Below are positions 1 through 8,037 of a stretch of DNA of 64,000 nt, one piece after another. Source of the stretch: Methanomassiliicoccales archaeon LGM-RCC1 (lineage in GTDB: Archaea; Thermoplasmatota; Thermoplasmata; Methanomassiliicoccales; Methanomethylophilaceae); contig CP115555.1 in the NCBI GenBank assembly GCA_030168575.1, positions 992,001 to 1,056,000 on the forward strand, in the 5' to 3' direction. The notes beneath the pieces are model-generated. The model had not been told where the DNA came from. It ran no database searches and saw only the letters and a program-made list of their open reading frames with translations. Each line of letters opens with the position of its first letter. Within the stretch, counting starts at the first letter, position 1. The position numbers and the translations under genes were made by a program.

Positions 1-1221
1 GTGGAGAACATCCCCGGCAGCGAGAGCATCGCATACATGATCGGCGTCGCCACCGGATCCAGGGACGAGACCTCGGACATCTTCGGATTATCGCATCTTC
101 TGGAGCACACGGTGTTCAGGGAGACCAAGACCATGGACTCCTACCAGATGGCCAAGGAGATCGAGGGTGCCGGAGGGGAGCTCAACGCCTTCACCGGAAG
201 GGAGATGACCGCATTCTACGGGATCACTATCAACGAGACTGCAGATGTCGCCAGGAGGATCGTCGGGGACATCGTGGCCAACCCGCTCATCAATGAGAAC
301 GCCACCGAGCTCGAGAAGAAGATCGTGCTGCAGGAGCTCAGCATGGTCAAGAGCGAACCCGAGAGGTACATCCACGATTTGTTCAGCATGGTGCTCTGGA
401 AGGGGCACGAGCTCTGCCAGGACGAGGGAGGCGACGAGAAGCTCGTCGCCGGCATGACCTACAAGGACCTCAGAGCCTACTACGACGAGAAGTACAGGAT
501 CCCCAACCTGTCCGTCTATGCCGTCGGCACGCCTGACATGGACGAGACCGTCGCATGGGCAGAGGAGACCCTGGATGGCATGGCTGGAGGCAAGAGGAAC
601 GTCAGGACCGCTCCGCCGACGCCCAAAGGGAAGTACGAGTTTGTGGCAAGCGATTCGGAGCATTATCAGGTGGCCATGGGATTCGAGGCCTACGGAGCAT
701 CCCATAAGGACCGCACGGCGGCATCGATGCTCTCTGCCATACTCGGTTCCGGAACCAGCTCAAGGCTCTTCCAGGATGTCAGGGAGAAGAAGGCCCTGGT
801 CTATTCCATCTTCAACAGCATATCTCAGAACAGCGACGCAAGCTCCTTCGCCACGTACATGTCATGCACCAAAGGAAACGTGATCGAGGCAATGGAGACA
901 ACTTCCCAGGTCTTAGGCAAGTTCCTCGCCGAGGGTCTGGAGAAGGGGGAGCTGGAGAGGGCCAAGAGGCTCGTCAAAGGTTCTAACATCAGAGCGATGG
1001 AGTCGACGGACAACCGTCTCTACAGGCTCGGGGTCAACCACATGCTGAACGAGAGCACAGAGACGCTGGAGCAGCGTCTTCAGAAGATCGACGCTGTCAC
1101 GGAGGACGATGTCATGAGGGTCGCGAGGGATATCCTCAAGCCGGACCAGATGAACATTGTGGTCCTGGGGAAGAACAACAGGACCTTCAAGAAGCTCGAT
1201 CTCAGCTCTTTTGCTTTCTGA
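1..1221 (+). CDS. M16-family zinc peptidase (5'-truncated)
   Basis: Metallopeptidase of the M16 (insulinase/processing-peptidase-like) family. The inverted zinc motif HLLEH is at residues 32-36 of the visible part, and the third ligand, Glu in VLQEL, lies about 76 residues later, the usual spacing. An N-terminal catalytic and a C-terminal inactive-type M16 domain fill about 400 residues. The first visible codon is GTG, read here as an internal valine: family members normally have some 20 more residues before the ENIPGSES segment, so the true start is probably left of the window. The 3' end overlaps the convergent hydrogenase-protease gene by 20 bases. Substrate unknown. Confidence 0.88.
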   Translation: MENIPGSESIAYMIGVATGSRDETSDIFGLSHLLEHTVFRETKTMDSYQMAKEIEGAGGELNAFTGREMTAFYGITINETADVARRIVGDIVANPLINENATELEKKIVLQELSMVKSEPERYIHDLFSMVLWKGHELCQDEGGDEKLVAGMTYKDLRAYYDEKYRIPNLSVYAVGTPDMDETVAWAEETLDGMAGGKRNVRTAPPTPKGKYEFVASDSEHYQVAMGFEAYGASHKDRTAASMLSAILGSGTSSRLFQDVREKKALVYSIFNSISQNSDASSFATYMSCTKGNVIEAMETTSQVLGKFLAEGLEKGELERAKRLVKGSNIRAMESTDNRLYRLGVNHMLNESTETLEQRLQKIDAVTEDDVMRVARDILKPDQMNIVVLGKNNRTFKKLDLSSFAF

Positions 1222-1684
1222 AATCGTCGATAAGGTACAGCACCGCATCGCACGCCTTGGGCACCGCGGCTTCGATCTCGGGAGTCATGGTCTCGGTCAT
1301 GGTTTTGATGTCCTGGACCTCGATCGCGATGAACATGATCTTCTCGGGCATGATCTCCGGATCCATTTGGCGTCCGATCTTTATCGCAGTGGGGAGGTTG
1401 ACATCGTGAGTGGCCGCTTCCCCGATCTTGCTGTCGAAATCCGATTCCGAATAGATTACTATGGTCCCGGGACCGTATTCGCCGGTCATGATGGCATCGA
1501 CTATGATGGCCATCCTGTAACCGTGGATGACAGGCAGGATGTCCAATCCTCCGACCGCTTCCTGGTGGCAGTCCACGCTGTCCAGGTGCATATCCTCAAC
1601 GGCCTGCGATACCCTCAGTCCGACGGCATCGTCGCACATGATCGGGCTGCCCAGTCCTACAACGGCGATCTCGGAGTTCCTGTC
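1202..1684 (-). CDS. Hydrogenase maturation protease (M52/HyaD family)
   Basis: Endopeptidase expected to remove the C-terminal tail of a [NiFe]-hydrogenase large subunit after nickel insertion. The N-terminal motif VVGLGSPIMCDDAVG matches the family GxGNxxxxDDGxG motif; the nickel-sensing acidic residue, a second Asp (VDAI) and the His of THDVNLP are all present. About 160 residues is normal. I chose the ATG at 1684 because it follows an AGGGTG ribosome-binding site and gives the usual short N-terminus; in-frame ATGs at 1711, 1723 and 1777 are possible but add residues the family lacks. Divergent from the LysR-like gene at 1770. No hydrogenase genes are in the window. Confidence 0.87.
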   Translation of the reverse strand, partial: DRNSEIAVVGLGSPIMCDDAVGLRVSQAVEDMHLDSVDCHQEAVGGLDILPVIHGYRMAIIVDAIMTGEYGPGTIVIYSESDFDSKIGEAATHDVNLPTAIKIGRQMDPEIMPEKIMFIAIEVQDIKTMTETMTPEIEAAVPKACDAVLYLIDDFRKQKS

Positions 1685-1737
1685 CATCTTATCGGACACC
1701 CTATGGAGCATCCCATTTATCATCTTTTCAGGGATTA

Positions 1738-1750
1738 GCTTTATCTTTTT
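1738..1750 (+). promoter_or_regulatory. TATA box of LysR-like gene
   Basis: A T/A-rich element (CTTTATCTTTTTT) is centred about 26 bases before the ATG at 1770, so the transcript is probably leaderless. No ribosome-binding site is visible before that ATG. Confidence 0.45.
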
Positions 1751-1769
1751 TGGTAACACTCTCTGTGAT

Positions 1770-2570
1770 ATGCGCATCCAGGCGGAGAGCTCTCAGATCA
1801 TCAACGGCAAGACCGTCACCACCCGTCAGCTGGAGGCCCTGCTGGCGGTCCAGGAGACCAACAGTCAGAGCGCCGCCGCAAGGAAGCTCGGGATATCCGT
1901 TCCTGTCCTCCACAAGTACATCTCGTTCATCGAGGAGGCCGCAGGCGAGCCCGTGCTGATCACCACCCCGGCAGGATCTGCATTGACCGCCGCAGGTAAG
2001 GAGATCGCAGAGACCGCCAAGGCCATGGGGTACAGATGCAACCTGGACAGGGACTTCACCGTGTGCTGTTCTCCGGTTACCGAGGATATCATGATGTCCG
2101 TCGTGTCCGCTCTGAAGATCCCGGACGTCCACATGATCGTCTCCGACGACGAGTACAACATCCGTATGATGAGGGAGAACCGTGCCGACCTGGCGATCAT
2201 CGACGATCCTCTGTTCCTATTCGACGCCGACGAGTACCTCATGGACGAGATAGGGTACATGGGGATGGTGTACGTGGACAACGGCCCATCATTCATCCGC
2301 TACAAGTACGGGGCGCAGAGGGTGGCGTTCATGTACCTCGATTCCATCAAGAAGAAGTACACGGTGGACTCGGAGACATTCTCCTTATCCGAGCTCTTGG
2401 GGTCTAACAAGAGCTTCTTCATCGACGAGTTCATGCTCACCCGCAGGAACCTTAGGCTCAAGAGCGCCGTGGATCCGAAGATGATCCGCCACGCCATCAC
2501 CGCCATCTACAGGGACGAGGATCCGAGGGTTTTGAGGATAGTAAAGGCCGCTAAGGCCAGAAATCTGTGA
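1770..2570 (+). CDS. LysR/ModE-type winged-helix transcription regulator
   Basis: DNA-binding regulator. Residues about 16-60 form a LysR/ModE-like helix-turn-helix (TTRQLEALLAVQ, then SAAARKLGISVPVLHKYI). Residues about 90-260 resemble a small periplasmic-binding-protein-like effector domain (CCSPVTEDIM, ADLAIIDDPL). At 266 residues it is slightly shorter than typical LysR proteins. The ATG at 1770 is chosen because a TATA box lies 26 bases upstream. It is transcribed away from the hydrogenase-protease gene, which may be a target; effector and regulon are unknown. Confidence 0.78.
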   Translation: MRIQAESSQIINGKTVTTRQLEALLAVQETNSQSAAARKLGISVPVLHKYISFIEEAAGEPVLITTPAGSALTAAGKEIAETAKAMGYRCNLDRDFTVCCSPVTEDIMMSVVSALKIPDVHMIVSDDEYNIRMMRENRADLAIIDDPLFLFDADEYLMDEIGYMGMVYVDNGPSFIRYKYGAQRVAFMYLDSIKKKYTVDSETFSLSELLGSNKSFFIDEFMLTRRNLRLKSAVDPKMIRHAITAIYRDEDPRVLRIVKAAKARNL

Positions 2571-2577
2571 AAAGGCC

Positions 2578-2595
2578 ATTATCCTTTTTGATAAT
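2578..2595 (+). terminator. Weak stem-loop after LysR-like gene
   Basis: ATTATC and GATAAT arms enclose a T-rich loop a few bases after the stop codon at 2570. The stem is short and A/T-rich, so termination is only a possibility. Confidence 0.35.
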
Positions 2596-2615
2596 AGCTC
2601 CTCCGTTTCATCATC

Positions 2616-2629
2616 CTTTATTATATATC
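2616..2629 (+). promoter_or_regulatory. TATA box of hdrCB
   Basis: The run TTTATTATATAT is about 30 bases upstream of the hdrC ATG at 2656, which has no clear ribosome-binding site. Transcription probably starts within a few bases of the start codon. Confidence 0.55.
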
Positions 2630-2655
2630 AGAGGGAGCATGATAGACCGATTAAC

Positions 2656-3141
2656 ATGGTTACACCCAAAGCAGAGATTTCGAAAGAAATCGCGGACGCA
2701 GCCAAGATGTGCTTCCAGTGCGGTACCTGTACAGCAGGATGCCCCTCCGGAAGGAGGACCTCCTACAGGGTCAGGAAGATCGTCAGGATGGCACAGCTCG
2801 GCCTCAAGGACGAGATCATCACCTCTGAGGAACTCTGGGATTGCAGCACCTGCTACACATGCGTAGAGAGATGCCCCCGTCAGGTCCCCATCGTCGACCT
2901 GATCATCGACCTCAGGAACCTCGCAGTTGCAGAGGGTCACATGAGGGAGCAGCACAAGGGAACCGCTGCCAACCTGCTGAAGTACGGACACACCGTCTCA
3001 GTCCAGGATGTATACACGAAGCTCAGGGTCGAGATCGGACTCCCCGACACTCCCCCCACAGTTCTGGCAAACGAGAAGGCAAAGGCCGATCTGGACAAGA
3101 TCCTCATCGCGACCGGATTCGACAGGATCGTACAGGAGTGA
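2656..3141 (+). CDS. hdrC: CoB-CoM heterodisulfide reductase subunit C
   Basis: Iron-sulfur electron-transfer subunit of soluble heterodisulfide reductase, which reduces the CoM-S-S-CoB disulfide formed in the last step of methanogenesis. Two [4Fe-4S] motifs are visible: CFQCGTCTAGCP near residues 16-27 and CSTCYTCVERCP near residues 63-74. The length of 161 residues is as expected. hdrB follows after 5 bases, so the two are co-transcribed, the normal arrangement for cytoplasmic HdrABC. HdrA is not in the window and must be encoded elsewhere. Confidence 0.95.
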   Translation: MVTPKAEISKEIADAAKMCFQCGTCTAGCPSGRRTSYRVRKIVRMAQLGLKDEIITSEELWDCSTCYTCVERCPRQVPIVDLIIDLRNLAVAEGHMREQHKGTAANLLKYGHTVSVQDVYTKLRVEIGLPDTPPTVLANEKAKADLDKILIATGFDRIVQE

Positions 3142-3146
3142 TTAAG

Positions 3147-3992
3147 ATGGCAAAATACGCATTCTTCCTCGGATGTATCGCACCCCTCAGATACCCCGGA
3201 ATCGAGAAGTCAACAAGGGATGTCTGTGAGGCGCTCGGAATCGAACTCGTCGACCTCAACGACGCAAGCTGCTGCCCTGCACCCGGAGTCATCAGGGCCT
3301 TCAACAAGAAGACATGGCTCGCAGCTGCAGCAAGGAACCTCGCTCTCGCAGAGAAGCAGGGTCTCCCCATCATCACAATCTGTAACGGATGCTACGGATC
3401 CCTCTTCGACGCAGCCCACGAGCTCGCCGAGGACAAGGAGCTCCTCGCAGAGGTCAACAAGATCCTCGCAGAGATCGGAATGGAGTACAAGGGAACCACA
3501 AAGGTCCACCACTTCGCCGAGGTCCTCTACAACGAGGTCGGAGTCGAGAAGATCAAGGCCGCCGTCACCAACCCCCTGGAGTACCAGGTCGCAGCATTCT
3601 ACGGATGCCACTTCCTGAAGCCCAGCGAGATCAAGCAGGTCGACGACCCCGAGAACCCCCACATCCTCGACGACCTCATCGAGGCTACCGGAGCCAAGTC
3701 CATGCCCAGGAAGCAGAAGACACTCTGCTGCGGTGCAGGAGGAGGACTCAAGGCAGCTTTTGGAGACGTTGCAAAGAAGTTCACCGAGACAAACCTCGAG
3801 AACATGAAGGCATCCGGAGCACAGTTCATCATCGATGTCTGCCCGTTCTGCCACCTTCAGTTCGACGGTGTCCAGAAGGACCTGGGATACAGCATCCCCG
3901 TTCTCCACCTCTCGCAGCTCCTCGGACTTGCGATCGGAATGGACGCCAAGGACCTCGCACTCTCCACGCACCAGACACCTGTTGTGCTCTGA
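3147..3992 (+). CDS. hdrB: CoB-CoM heterodisulfide reductase subunit B
   Basis: Catalytic subunit of soluble heterodisulfide reductase; in the family two noncubane [4Fe-4S] clusters, bound by Cys-rich CCG domains, cleave the heterodisulfide. The first CCG motif is complete: Cys10, Cys42-Cys43 and the CNGC at 79-82. The second has YGCHF, LCCGAGGG and CPFC in the C-terminal half. The length of 281 residues is normal. The start ATG at 3147 lies just after the hdrC stop codon. A GC-rich hairpin follows the gene. Confidence 0.95.
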   Translation: MAKYAFFLGCIAPLRYPGIEKSTRDVCEALGIELVDLNDASCCPAPGVIRAFNKKTWLAAAARNLALAEKQGLPIITICNGCYGSLFDAAHELAEDKELLAEVNKILAEIGMEYKGTTKVHHFAEVLYNEVGVEKIKAAVTNPLEYQVAAFYGCHFLKPSEIKQVDDPENPHILDDLIEATGAKSMPRKQKTLCCGAGGGLKAAFGDVAKKFTETNLENMKASGAQFIIDVCPFCHLQFDGVQKDLGYSIPVLHLSQLLGLAIGMDAKDLALSTHQTPVVL

Positions 3993-4005
3993 GTTGAAAC
4001 TCATT

Positions 4006-4023
4006 AGGGAGGGAAACCTCCCT
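4006..4023 (+). terminator. Hairpin after hdrB
   Basis: AGGGAGG and CCTCCCT arms with a GAAA loop are followed by TCTTCTCC, 14 bases past the hdrB stop. Probable end of the hdrCB transcript. Confidence 0.6.
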
Positions 4024-4119
4024 TCTTCTCCAAAATTGATATAATAATAAAGGAGAGATTCTGACTCTAAATAATTAAGAGTTAAGTTCAAATATATGTG
4101 GTACACACATCGACATATC

Positions 4120-4128
4120 TTTTAATAT
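4120..4128 (+). promoter_or_regulatory. TATA box of eS1 gene
   Basis: TTTTAATAT lies about 43 bases before the ATG at 4167, predicting a short leader that contains the AAAGGTG ribosome-binding site. Confidence 0.45.
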
Positions 4129-4166
4129 GACCATAGGATGCCTCGACTCAGTAAAAGGTGTCTATC

Positions 4167-4895
4167 ATGGCAAGACAGCAAGCAGCACGTAAGGTGAAGG
4201 ACAAGTGGAAGGCGAAGGAGTGGTACAAGATCCACGCCCCCAAGATGTTCAATGAGGCAGAGATCGGAGACACACCCTCGGCAGACCCCGAGTACGTTAT
4301 CGGACGTACCGTCGAGGTCACCGTTCAGGACCTGACCGGGGACTTCTCCAAGATGCACATTAAACTAAAGTTCAAGGTCAACGCGACAGAGGGAACCGAT
4401 GCGAAGACAGTCTTCGTCGGACACGACCTCACAAGCGACTACGTAAGAAGGCTCACCCGCCGCAGAAAGACCAAGACCGACCACGTCGTGGACTTCTACA
4501 CCAAGGACGGCTTCAAGTACAGGGTAAAGACCATGTCCATCGCGGACAGGCGTATTCAGTCCTCCCAGGAGGAGGGAATGAGAGCCATCATCTCCGAGAC
4601 CCTGACCAACATGGGTAAGGAGATGACACTGTCCGAGATCGTCAAGGCAATCATCAACGGAACCCTCTCCAGGGACCTCGCAAAGGCATGCCACGTCATC
4701 ATCCCCATCAAGAGGATCGAGATCAGGAAGTCCGAGGTTCTCGAGTTCGGTGAGGGAGAGCCCGAGGCAGTCTTCACAGCCGACGAGATGGTCAGCACCC
4801 AGGCACCCGAGGCAGCAGCTCCCGCAGAGGAGACCGCCGAGGAAGCACCTGCAGAGGAGTCCGAAGAGGCTCCCGCAGAGGAAGCCTCCGAGTGA
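4167..4895 (+). CDS. rps3ae: 30S ribosomal protein eS1 (S3Ae)
   Basis: Archaeal/eukaryotic small-subunit ribosomal protein eS1. The typical N-terminus (KVKDKWKAKEWYKIHAPKMF), the RTVEVTVQDLTGDFSKMH block and the RRRKTKTDHVVDFYTKDG block are clear. The last 35 or so residues are a low-complexity Ala/Pro/Glu tail that is not part of the conserved fold. The ATG at 4167 follows AAAGGTG at good spacing; a GTG at 4158 is inside that site and is rejected. A strong hairpin follows at 4904. Confidence 0.95.
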   Translation: MARQQAARKVKDKWKAKEWYKIHAPKMFNEAEIGDTPSADPEYVIGRTVEVTVQDLTGDFSKMHIKLKFKVNATEGTDAKTVFVGHDLTSDYVRRLTRRRKTKTDHVVDFYTKDGFKYRVKTMSIADRRIQSSQEEGMRAIISETLTNMGKEMTLSEIVKAIINGTLSRDLAKACHVIIPIKRIEIRKSEVLEFGEGEPEAVFTADEMVSTQAPEAAAPAEETAEEAPAEESEEAPAEEASE

Positions 4896-4903
4896 ATTTC
4901 ATC

Positions 4904-4923
4904 AGCCCCGGTACGCCGGGGCT
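4904..4923 (+). terminator. Hairpin after eS1 gene
   Basis: A perfect 8-base-pair stem (AGCCCCGG / CCGGGGCT) with a TACG loop starts 9 bases after the stop codon. Confidence 0.65.
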
Positions 4924-5014
4924 TCAAACCCTTTCCATACTTATTTTCTGATTCTGGCTTCCATCTTACCCCGATAGAAACCCTTATAACGAACAAGCCA
5001 ATCTCCTGCACAAG

Positions 5015-5123
5015 GCCGGGGTGGCTCAGCCTGGTGGAGCGTCGGACTCATAGGGTTCTGGTCAATTAGACCTCTTCCAGGGAAATCCGAAGGTCATGGG
5101 TTCGAACCCCATTCCCGGCACCA
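5015..5123 (+). tRNA. tRNA-Met (CAT), elongator, with intron
   Basis: The acceptor stem GCCGGGG/TCCCGGC, D arm, anticodon stem TCGGA/TCCGA, T arm and an encoded CCA (5121-5123) are all present. The anticodon CAT is at 5049-5051. A 32-base intron (5053-5084) sits after position 37, the standard archaeal site. The G1-C72 pair and overall sequence fit elongator tRNA-Met; archaeal initiator tRNA normally has A1-U72. A TATA-like CTTATAAC lies about 30 bases upstream. Confidence 0.93.
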
Positions 5124-5177
5124 TCTTCTATCCACGATTCTTAGGTTCTGAGTCCAATACGATATTCGATTCTCGAC

Positions 5178-5187
5178 TTTTATATAC
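5178..5187 (+). promoter_or_regulatory. TATA box of arsA-like gene
   Basis: TTTTATATAC is centred about 25 bases before the ATG at 5209, fitting a leaderless or nearly leaderless transcript. Confidence 0.5.
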
Positions 5188-5208
5188 CAAGATGTCCAGT
5201 AGGATGGC

Positions 5209-6381
5209 ATGAGGCTCATCATCTACACCGGGAAGGGCGGAGTAGGAAAGACATCAACTTCTGCGGCTACAGCATACAGACTGGCCAAGAAAGGTCACCG
5301 CACCCTTCTGATGAGCACCGATTCAGCTCATTCTCTGGGCGATTCCCTGGGGATCGATCTGGGAACGGAGATCAAGCACATCTCGAAGAACTTCGACGCA
5401 TTCGAGATAGACATCATCCATGAGATGAAGACCAAATGGGCCGACATCCAGTCGTACGTGGTCGAGTTCATGGAATCCCAAGGCATGGGGAGCATCACTG
5501 CTGAAGAGATGGCGATCTTCCCCGGAATGGAGATGATCTCAGCCCTTTTCTACGTCAACCAGTTCAACGAGAGCGGAGAGTACGACGTCATAGTGATGGA
5601 CACCGCCCCCACAGGAGAGACGCTCAGGCTGCTGAGCCTGCCTGAAGCGGCGAACTGGTATGTGATGAAGTTCTACAGCACATTCAAGAAGCTGATGGCC
5701 TTGGCCCGCGTAACCGTCGGAAAGGTGTCCAACGTCCCCCTTCCGTCATCCGAGGTCATGGATACCGTGGATGTACTGAAGGATACCTTCCAGAGCGTCA
5801 GCGGGATCCTGGATGATCCCAAATGCACAACCGTCAGGCTGGTCCTCAATCCTGAGCAGATGGTCATCAAGGAGACCATGCGCGCCTACACTTATCTGAG
5901 CCTTTACAACAGGAACGTCGAGATGCTCGTGGTCAACAAGGTCTACCCAGACGAAATCCTGAATTCCGGCATATTCGATGAGAAGGCCAAGGAGCAGAAA
6001 TTCCACATGGAGGAGATCCACAGCGCCTTCGATCCCATGGAGATCAAGGTCTGCCATATGAGGAGCACCGAGCTCAGGGGCCTTGAGATGCTGGAGTACA
6101 TGGCCGATGAGATCTACGGCAAGGAGGACCCGATCAAGGTCTACTCCTCTGAAAGCCCCATGAGCTTCCGCAGCGAGGACGGGATCGATATGCTGGTCAT
6201 GAAGATGCCTTTCGTGGAGGCAGCGGATGTGGAGCTGTTCCGTGTCAATGCGTCATCGCTCATGGTCCACGTTGGAAGCCAGAAGCGCAACATCCATCTT
6301 CCGGATTCTTTACTATCTGCAGAAATCCTTGGCGCAGATTTCATAGAGAATGAACTCATTATCAAATTCAAGAGGAACTGA
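5209..6381 (+). CDS. ArsA/GET3-family ATPase
   Basis: Cytoplasmic P-loop ATPase of the ArsA/GET3 family. The deviant Walker A motif GKGGVGKT is at residues 8-15, with the STDSAHSLGDSLG switch-I region and the VIVMDTAPTGETLRLL switch-II block behind it. There is one ATPase domain, as in Get3, whereas bacterial ArsA has two. No arsenic genes are nearby, so a role in membrane-protein targeting or metal handling is as likely as arsenite export. It is followed 2 bases later by a small gene and then by pyrC, forming one operon. Confidence 0.88.
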   Translation: MRLIIYTGKGGVGKTSTSAATAYRLAKKGHRTLLMSTDSAHSLGDSLGIDLGTEIKHISKNFDAFEIDIIHEMKTKWADIQSYVVEFMESQGMGSITAEEMAIFPGMEMISALFYVNQFNESGEYDVIVMDTAPTGETLRLLSLPEAANWYVMKFYSTFKKLMALARVTVGKVSNVPLPSSEVMDTVDVLKDTFQSVSGILDDPKCTTVRLVLNPEQMVIKETMRAYTYLSLYNRNVEMLVVNKVYPDEILNSGIFDEKAKEQKFHMEEIHSAFDPMEIKVCHMRSTELRGLEMLEYMADEIYGKEDPIKVYSSESPMSFRSEDGIDMLVMKMPFVEAADVELFRVNASSLMVHVGSQKRNIHLPDSLLSAEILGADFIENELIIKFKRN

Positions 6382-6383
6382 CC

Positions 6384-6770
6384 ATGACTACCAACGACGA
6401 TCTGGAGAGGTTCGTGGCCCAGAACAAGGAACTGGTCGAGAGCATGATGAAGGTCCCGAAGGATACCATCAAGGCAGCGGCCATGGCATCGTATGAAGGG
6501 GTCCGCATGACCAACGAGTTCGCCAAGGCGAAGGGACAGGAAGCCTTTGACAAAATCCATTCCACGTTGGTATCCCCGGATATACAGAAGCATTTCATCA
6601 CAGCCGGTCTGGAGTTCATGGAGGGCATGAAGGCACTTCTTCAGCACGCTCCGGTACCGGGATTCGCCAAAGAGGCGGCGGAGGACATGGAGAAGAGCAC
6701 CAGGCAGGTCATCTGCGCATGCAATCCCAACTGTCCTATGAAGAAGACCTCAAAGAAGAAAGCTGAGTGA
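6384..6770 (+). CDS. Hypothetical helical protein with Cys-rich C-terminus
   Basis: I do not recognise this 128-residue protein. It is mostly predicted helix, without signal peptide or membrane segment, and ends with a CACNPNCP cluster and a Lys-rich tail (KKTSKKKAE). The C-terminal cysteines could bind metal. It begins 2 bases after the ArsA/GET3-like gene and ends 1 base before pyrC, so all three are probably on one transcript; the tight link to the ATPase gene hints at a joint role. Confidence 0.75.
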   Translation: MTTNDDLERFVAQNKELVESMMKVPKDTIKAAAMASYEGVRMTNEFAKAKGQEAFDKIHSTLVSPDIQKHFITAGLEFMEGMKALLQHAPVPGFAKEAAEDMEKSTRQVICACNPNCPMKKTSKKKAE

Positions 6771-6771
6771 C

Positions 6772-8037
6772 ATGGATATCGAGACCGTCCTGATGGGAAG
6801 AGCGTTCGTCAACGGCGAACTCAAGTACACCGAGATAGGAATCAACGATGGGAAGATAGTAGCCGTAGGCAGCTATGTGAACGGAGGGGAGAAGAGGATC
6901 GAGCTCGGGACGAGCATGACCGTGCTCCCCGGATTCGTCGATCCGCACGTCCATCTCAGGGACCCCGGCATGACCGAGAAGGAGGACTTCTCCACAGGTA
7001 CGCTGGCTGCCGTCCATGCAGGTGTGACGACGGTGCTGGACATGCCCAACACCAAGCCCGCCGTATTCGATGTCGATACCCTTATGTCGAAGAAATCCCA
7101 CCTCAAAGGAAGGGCATACACCGACTTCGGATTGTTCGCAGCGATCACACCCAACATCAACGCGGGGATGCTGGCCAAGATGGTCCCCGGATTCAAGCTT
7201 TTCATGGGTTCCACCACAGGCAACATTCTGCTCAATGACGACGAGGAGCTGATCCCCGCCGTATCCGATGCTCTTGCCACCGGCAAGCGCGTGAGCGTCC
7301 ATGCAGAGGACGACTCCATGATACTCAAGGAGCCCGAGAACTGCACCAGGGACCACCTGAGGAATCGTCCGGCCGAGGCCGAGCACAACGCCATCAGGAG
7401 GCTGGCCAGTCATTTCTCTGGAAAGAAGATCAACATCTGCCATATCACGACGCCCGAGGGATTGGACCTGGCCAGGAAGGCAGGGTTCACCACAGAGGTC
7501 ACCATGCATCACATGATGTTCGAGGTGGACCGCAACAAGGATGCATTCTACAAGGTCAATCCGCCCATCAGGGACATCAACAATCGCGATGAGCTCTACA
7601 AGAGGTTCCTGGCAGGCGACATAACCATGATCGGCACCGACCATGCCCCTCATACGGTCACGGAGAAGAGCAGGGACTTCGACTCAGCTCCAGGAGGCAT
7701 GCCCGGTGTGGAGACCACCATGCCGATCATCATGAACATGGTCCGCAAGGACATCATCCCGTTATCGCAGGCCGTCAGGATGGGCGCCAACGCACCCGGA
7801 CAGGCCTTCTCACTTCCTAAAGGCGGCATCGCAGTCGGCATGGATGCCGATTTCAGCATCTTCGATATGAGGAAGGTCACCAGGATAGATCCCAAGACGC
7901 TCCACAGCAAGTGCGGCCACAGCCAGTACGGAGGCATGGAGGCCATCTTCCCCGATACAGTAATAATCAGGGGAGAGGTACAGGTCGAAGGAGCAGAGTT
8001 CTGCGGAGAGAGCAGAGGGGTCGATATCTATGGCTGA
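6772..8037 (+). CDS. pyrC: Dihydroorotase
   Basis: Zinc amidohydrolase that interconverts carbamoyl-aspartate and dihydroorotate in pyrimidine synthesis. The metal-binding DPHVHLRDPG motif has His59 and His61; the lysine near residue 142 (GFKLFMGS) is placed as the carboxylated bridging Lys; HAEDD, CHITTPEG and GTDHAPH follow in order. The length of 421 residues fits class I dihydroorotase. The stop codon overlaps the next start by 8 bases. Confidence 0.94.
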   Translation: MDIETVLMGRAFVNGELKYTEIGINDGKIVAVGSYVNGGEKRIELGTSMTVLPGFVDPHVHLRDPGMTEKEDFSTGTLAAVHAGVTTVLDMPNTKPAVFDVDTLMSKKSHLKGRAYTDFGLFAAITPNINAGMLAKMVPGFKLFMGSTTGNILLNDDEELIPAVSDALATGKRVSVHAEDDSMILKEPENCTRDHLRNRPAEAEHNAIRRLASHFSGKKINICHITTPEGLDLARKAGFTTEVTMHHMMFEVDRNKDAFYKVNPPIRDINNRDELYKRFLAGDITMIGTDHAPHTVTEKSRDFDSAPGGMPGVETTMPIIMNMVRKDIIPLSQAVRMGANAPGQAFSLPKGGIAVGMDADFSIFDMRKVTRIDPKTLHSKCGHSQYGGMEAIFPDTVIIRGEVQVEGAEFCGESRGVDIYG

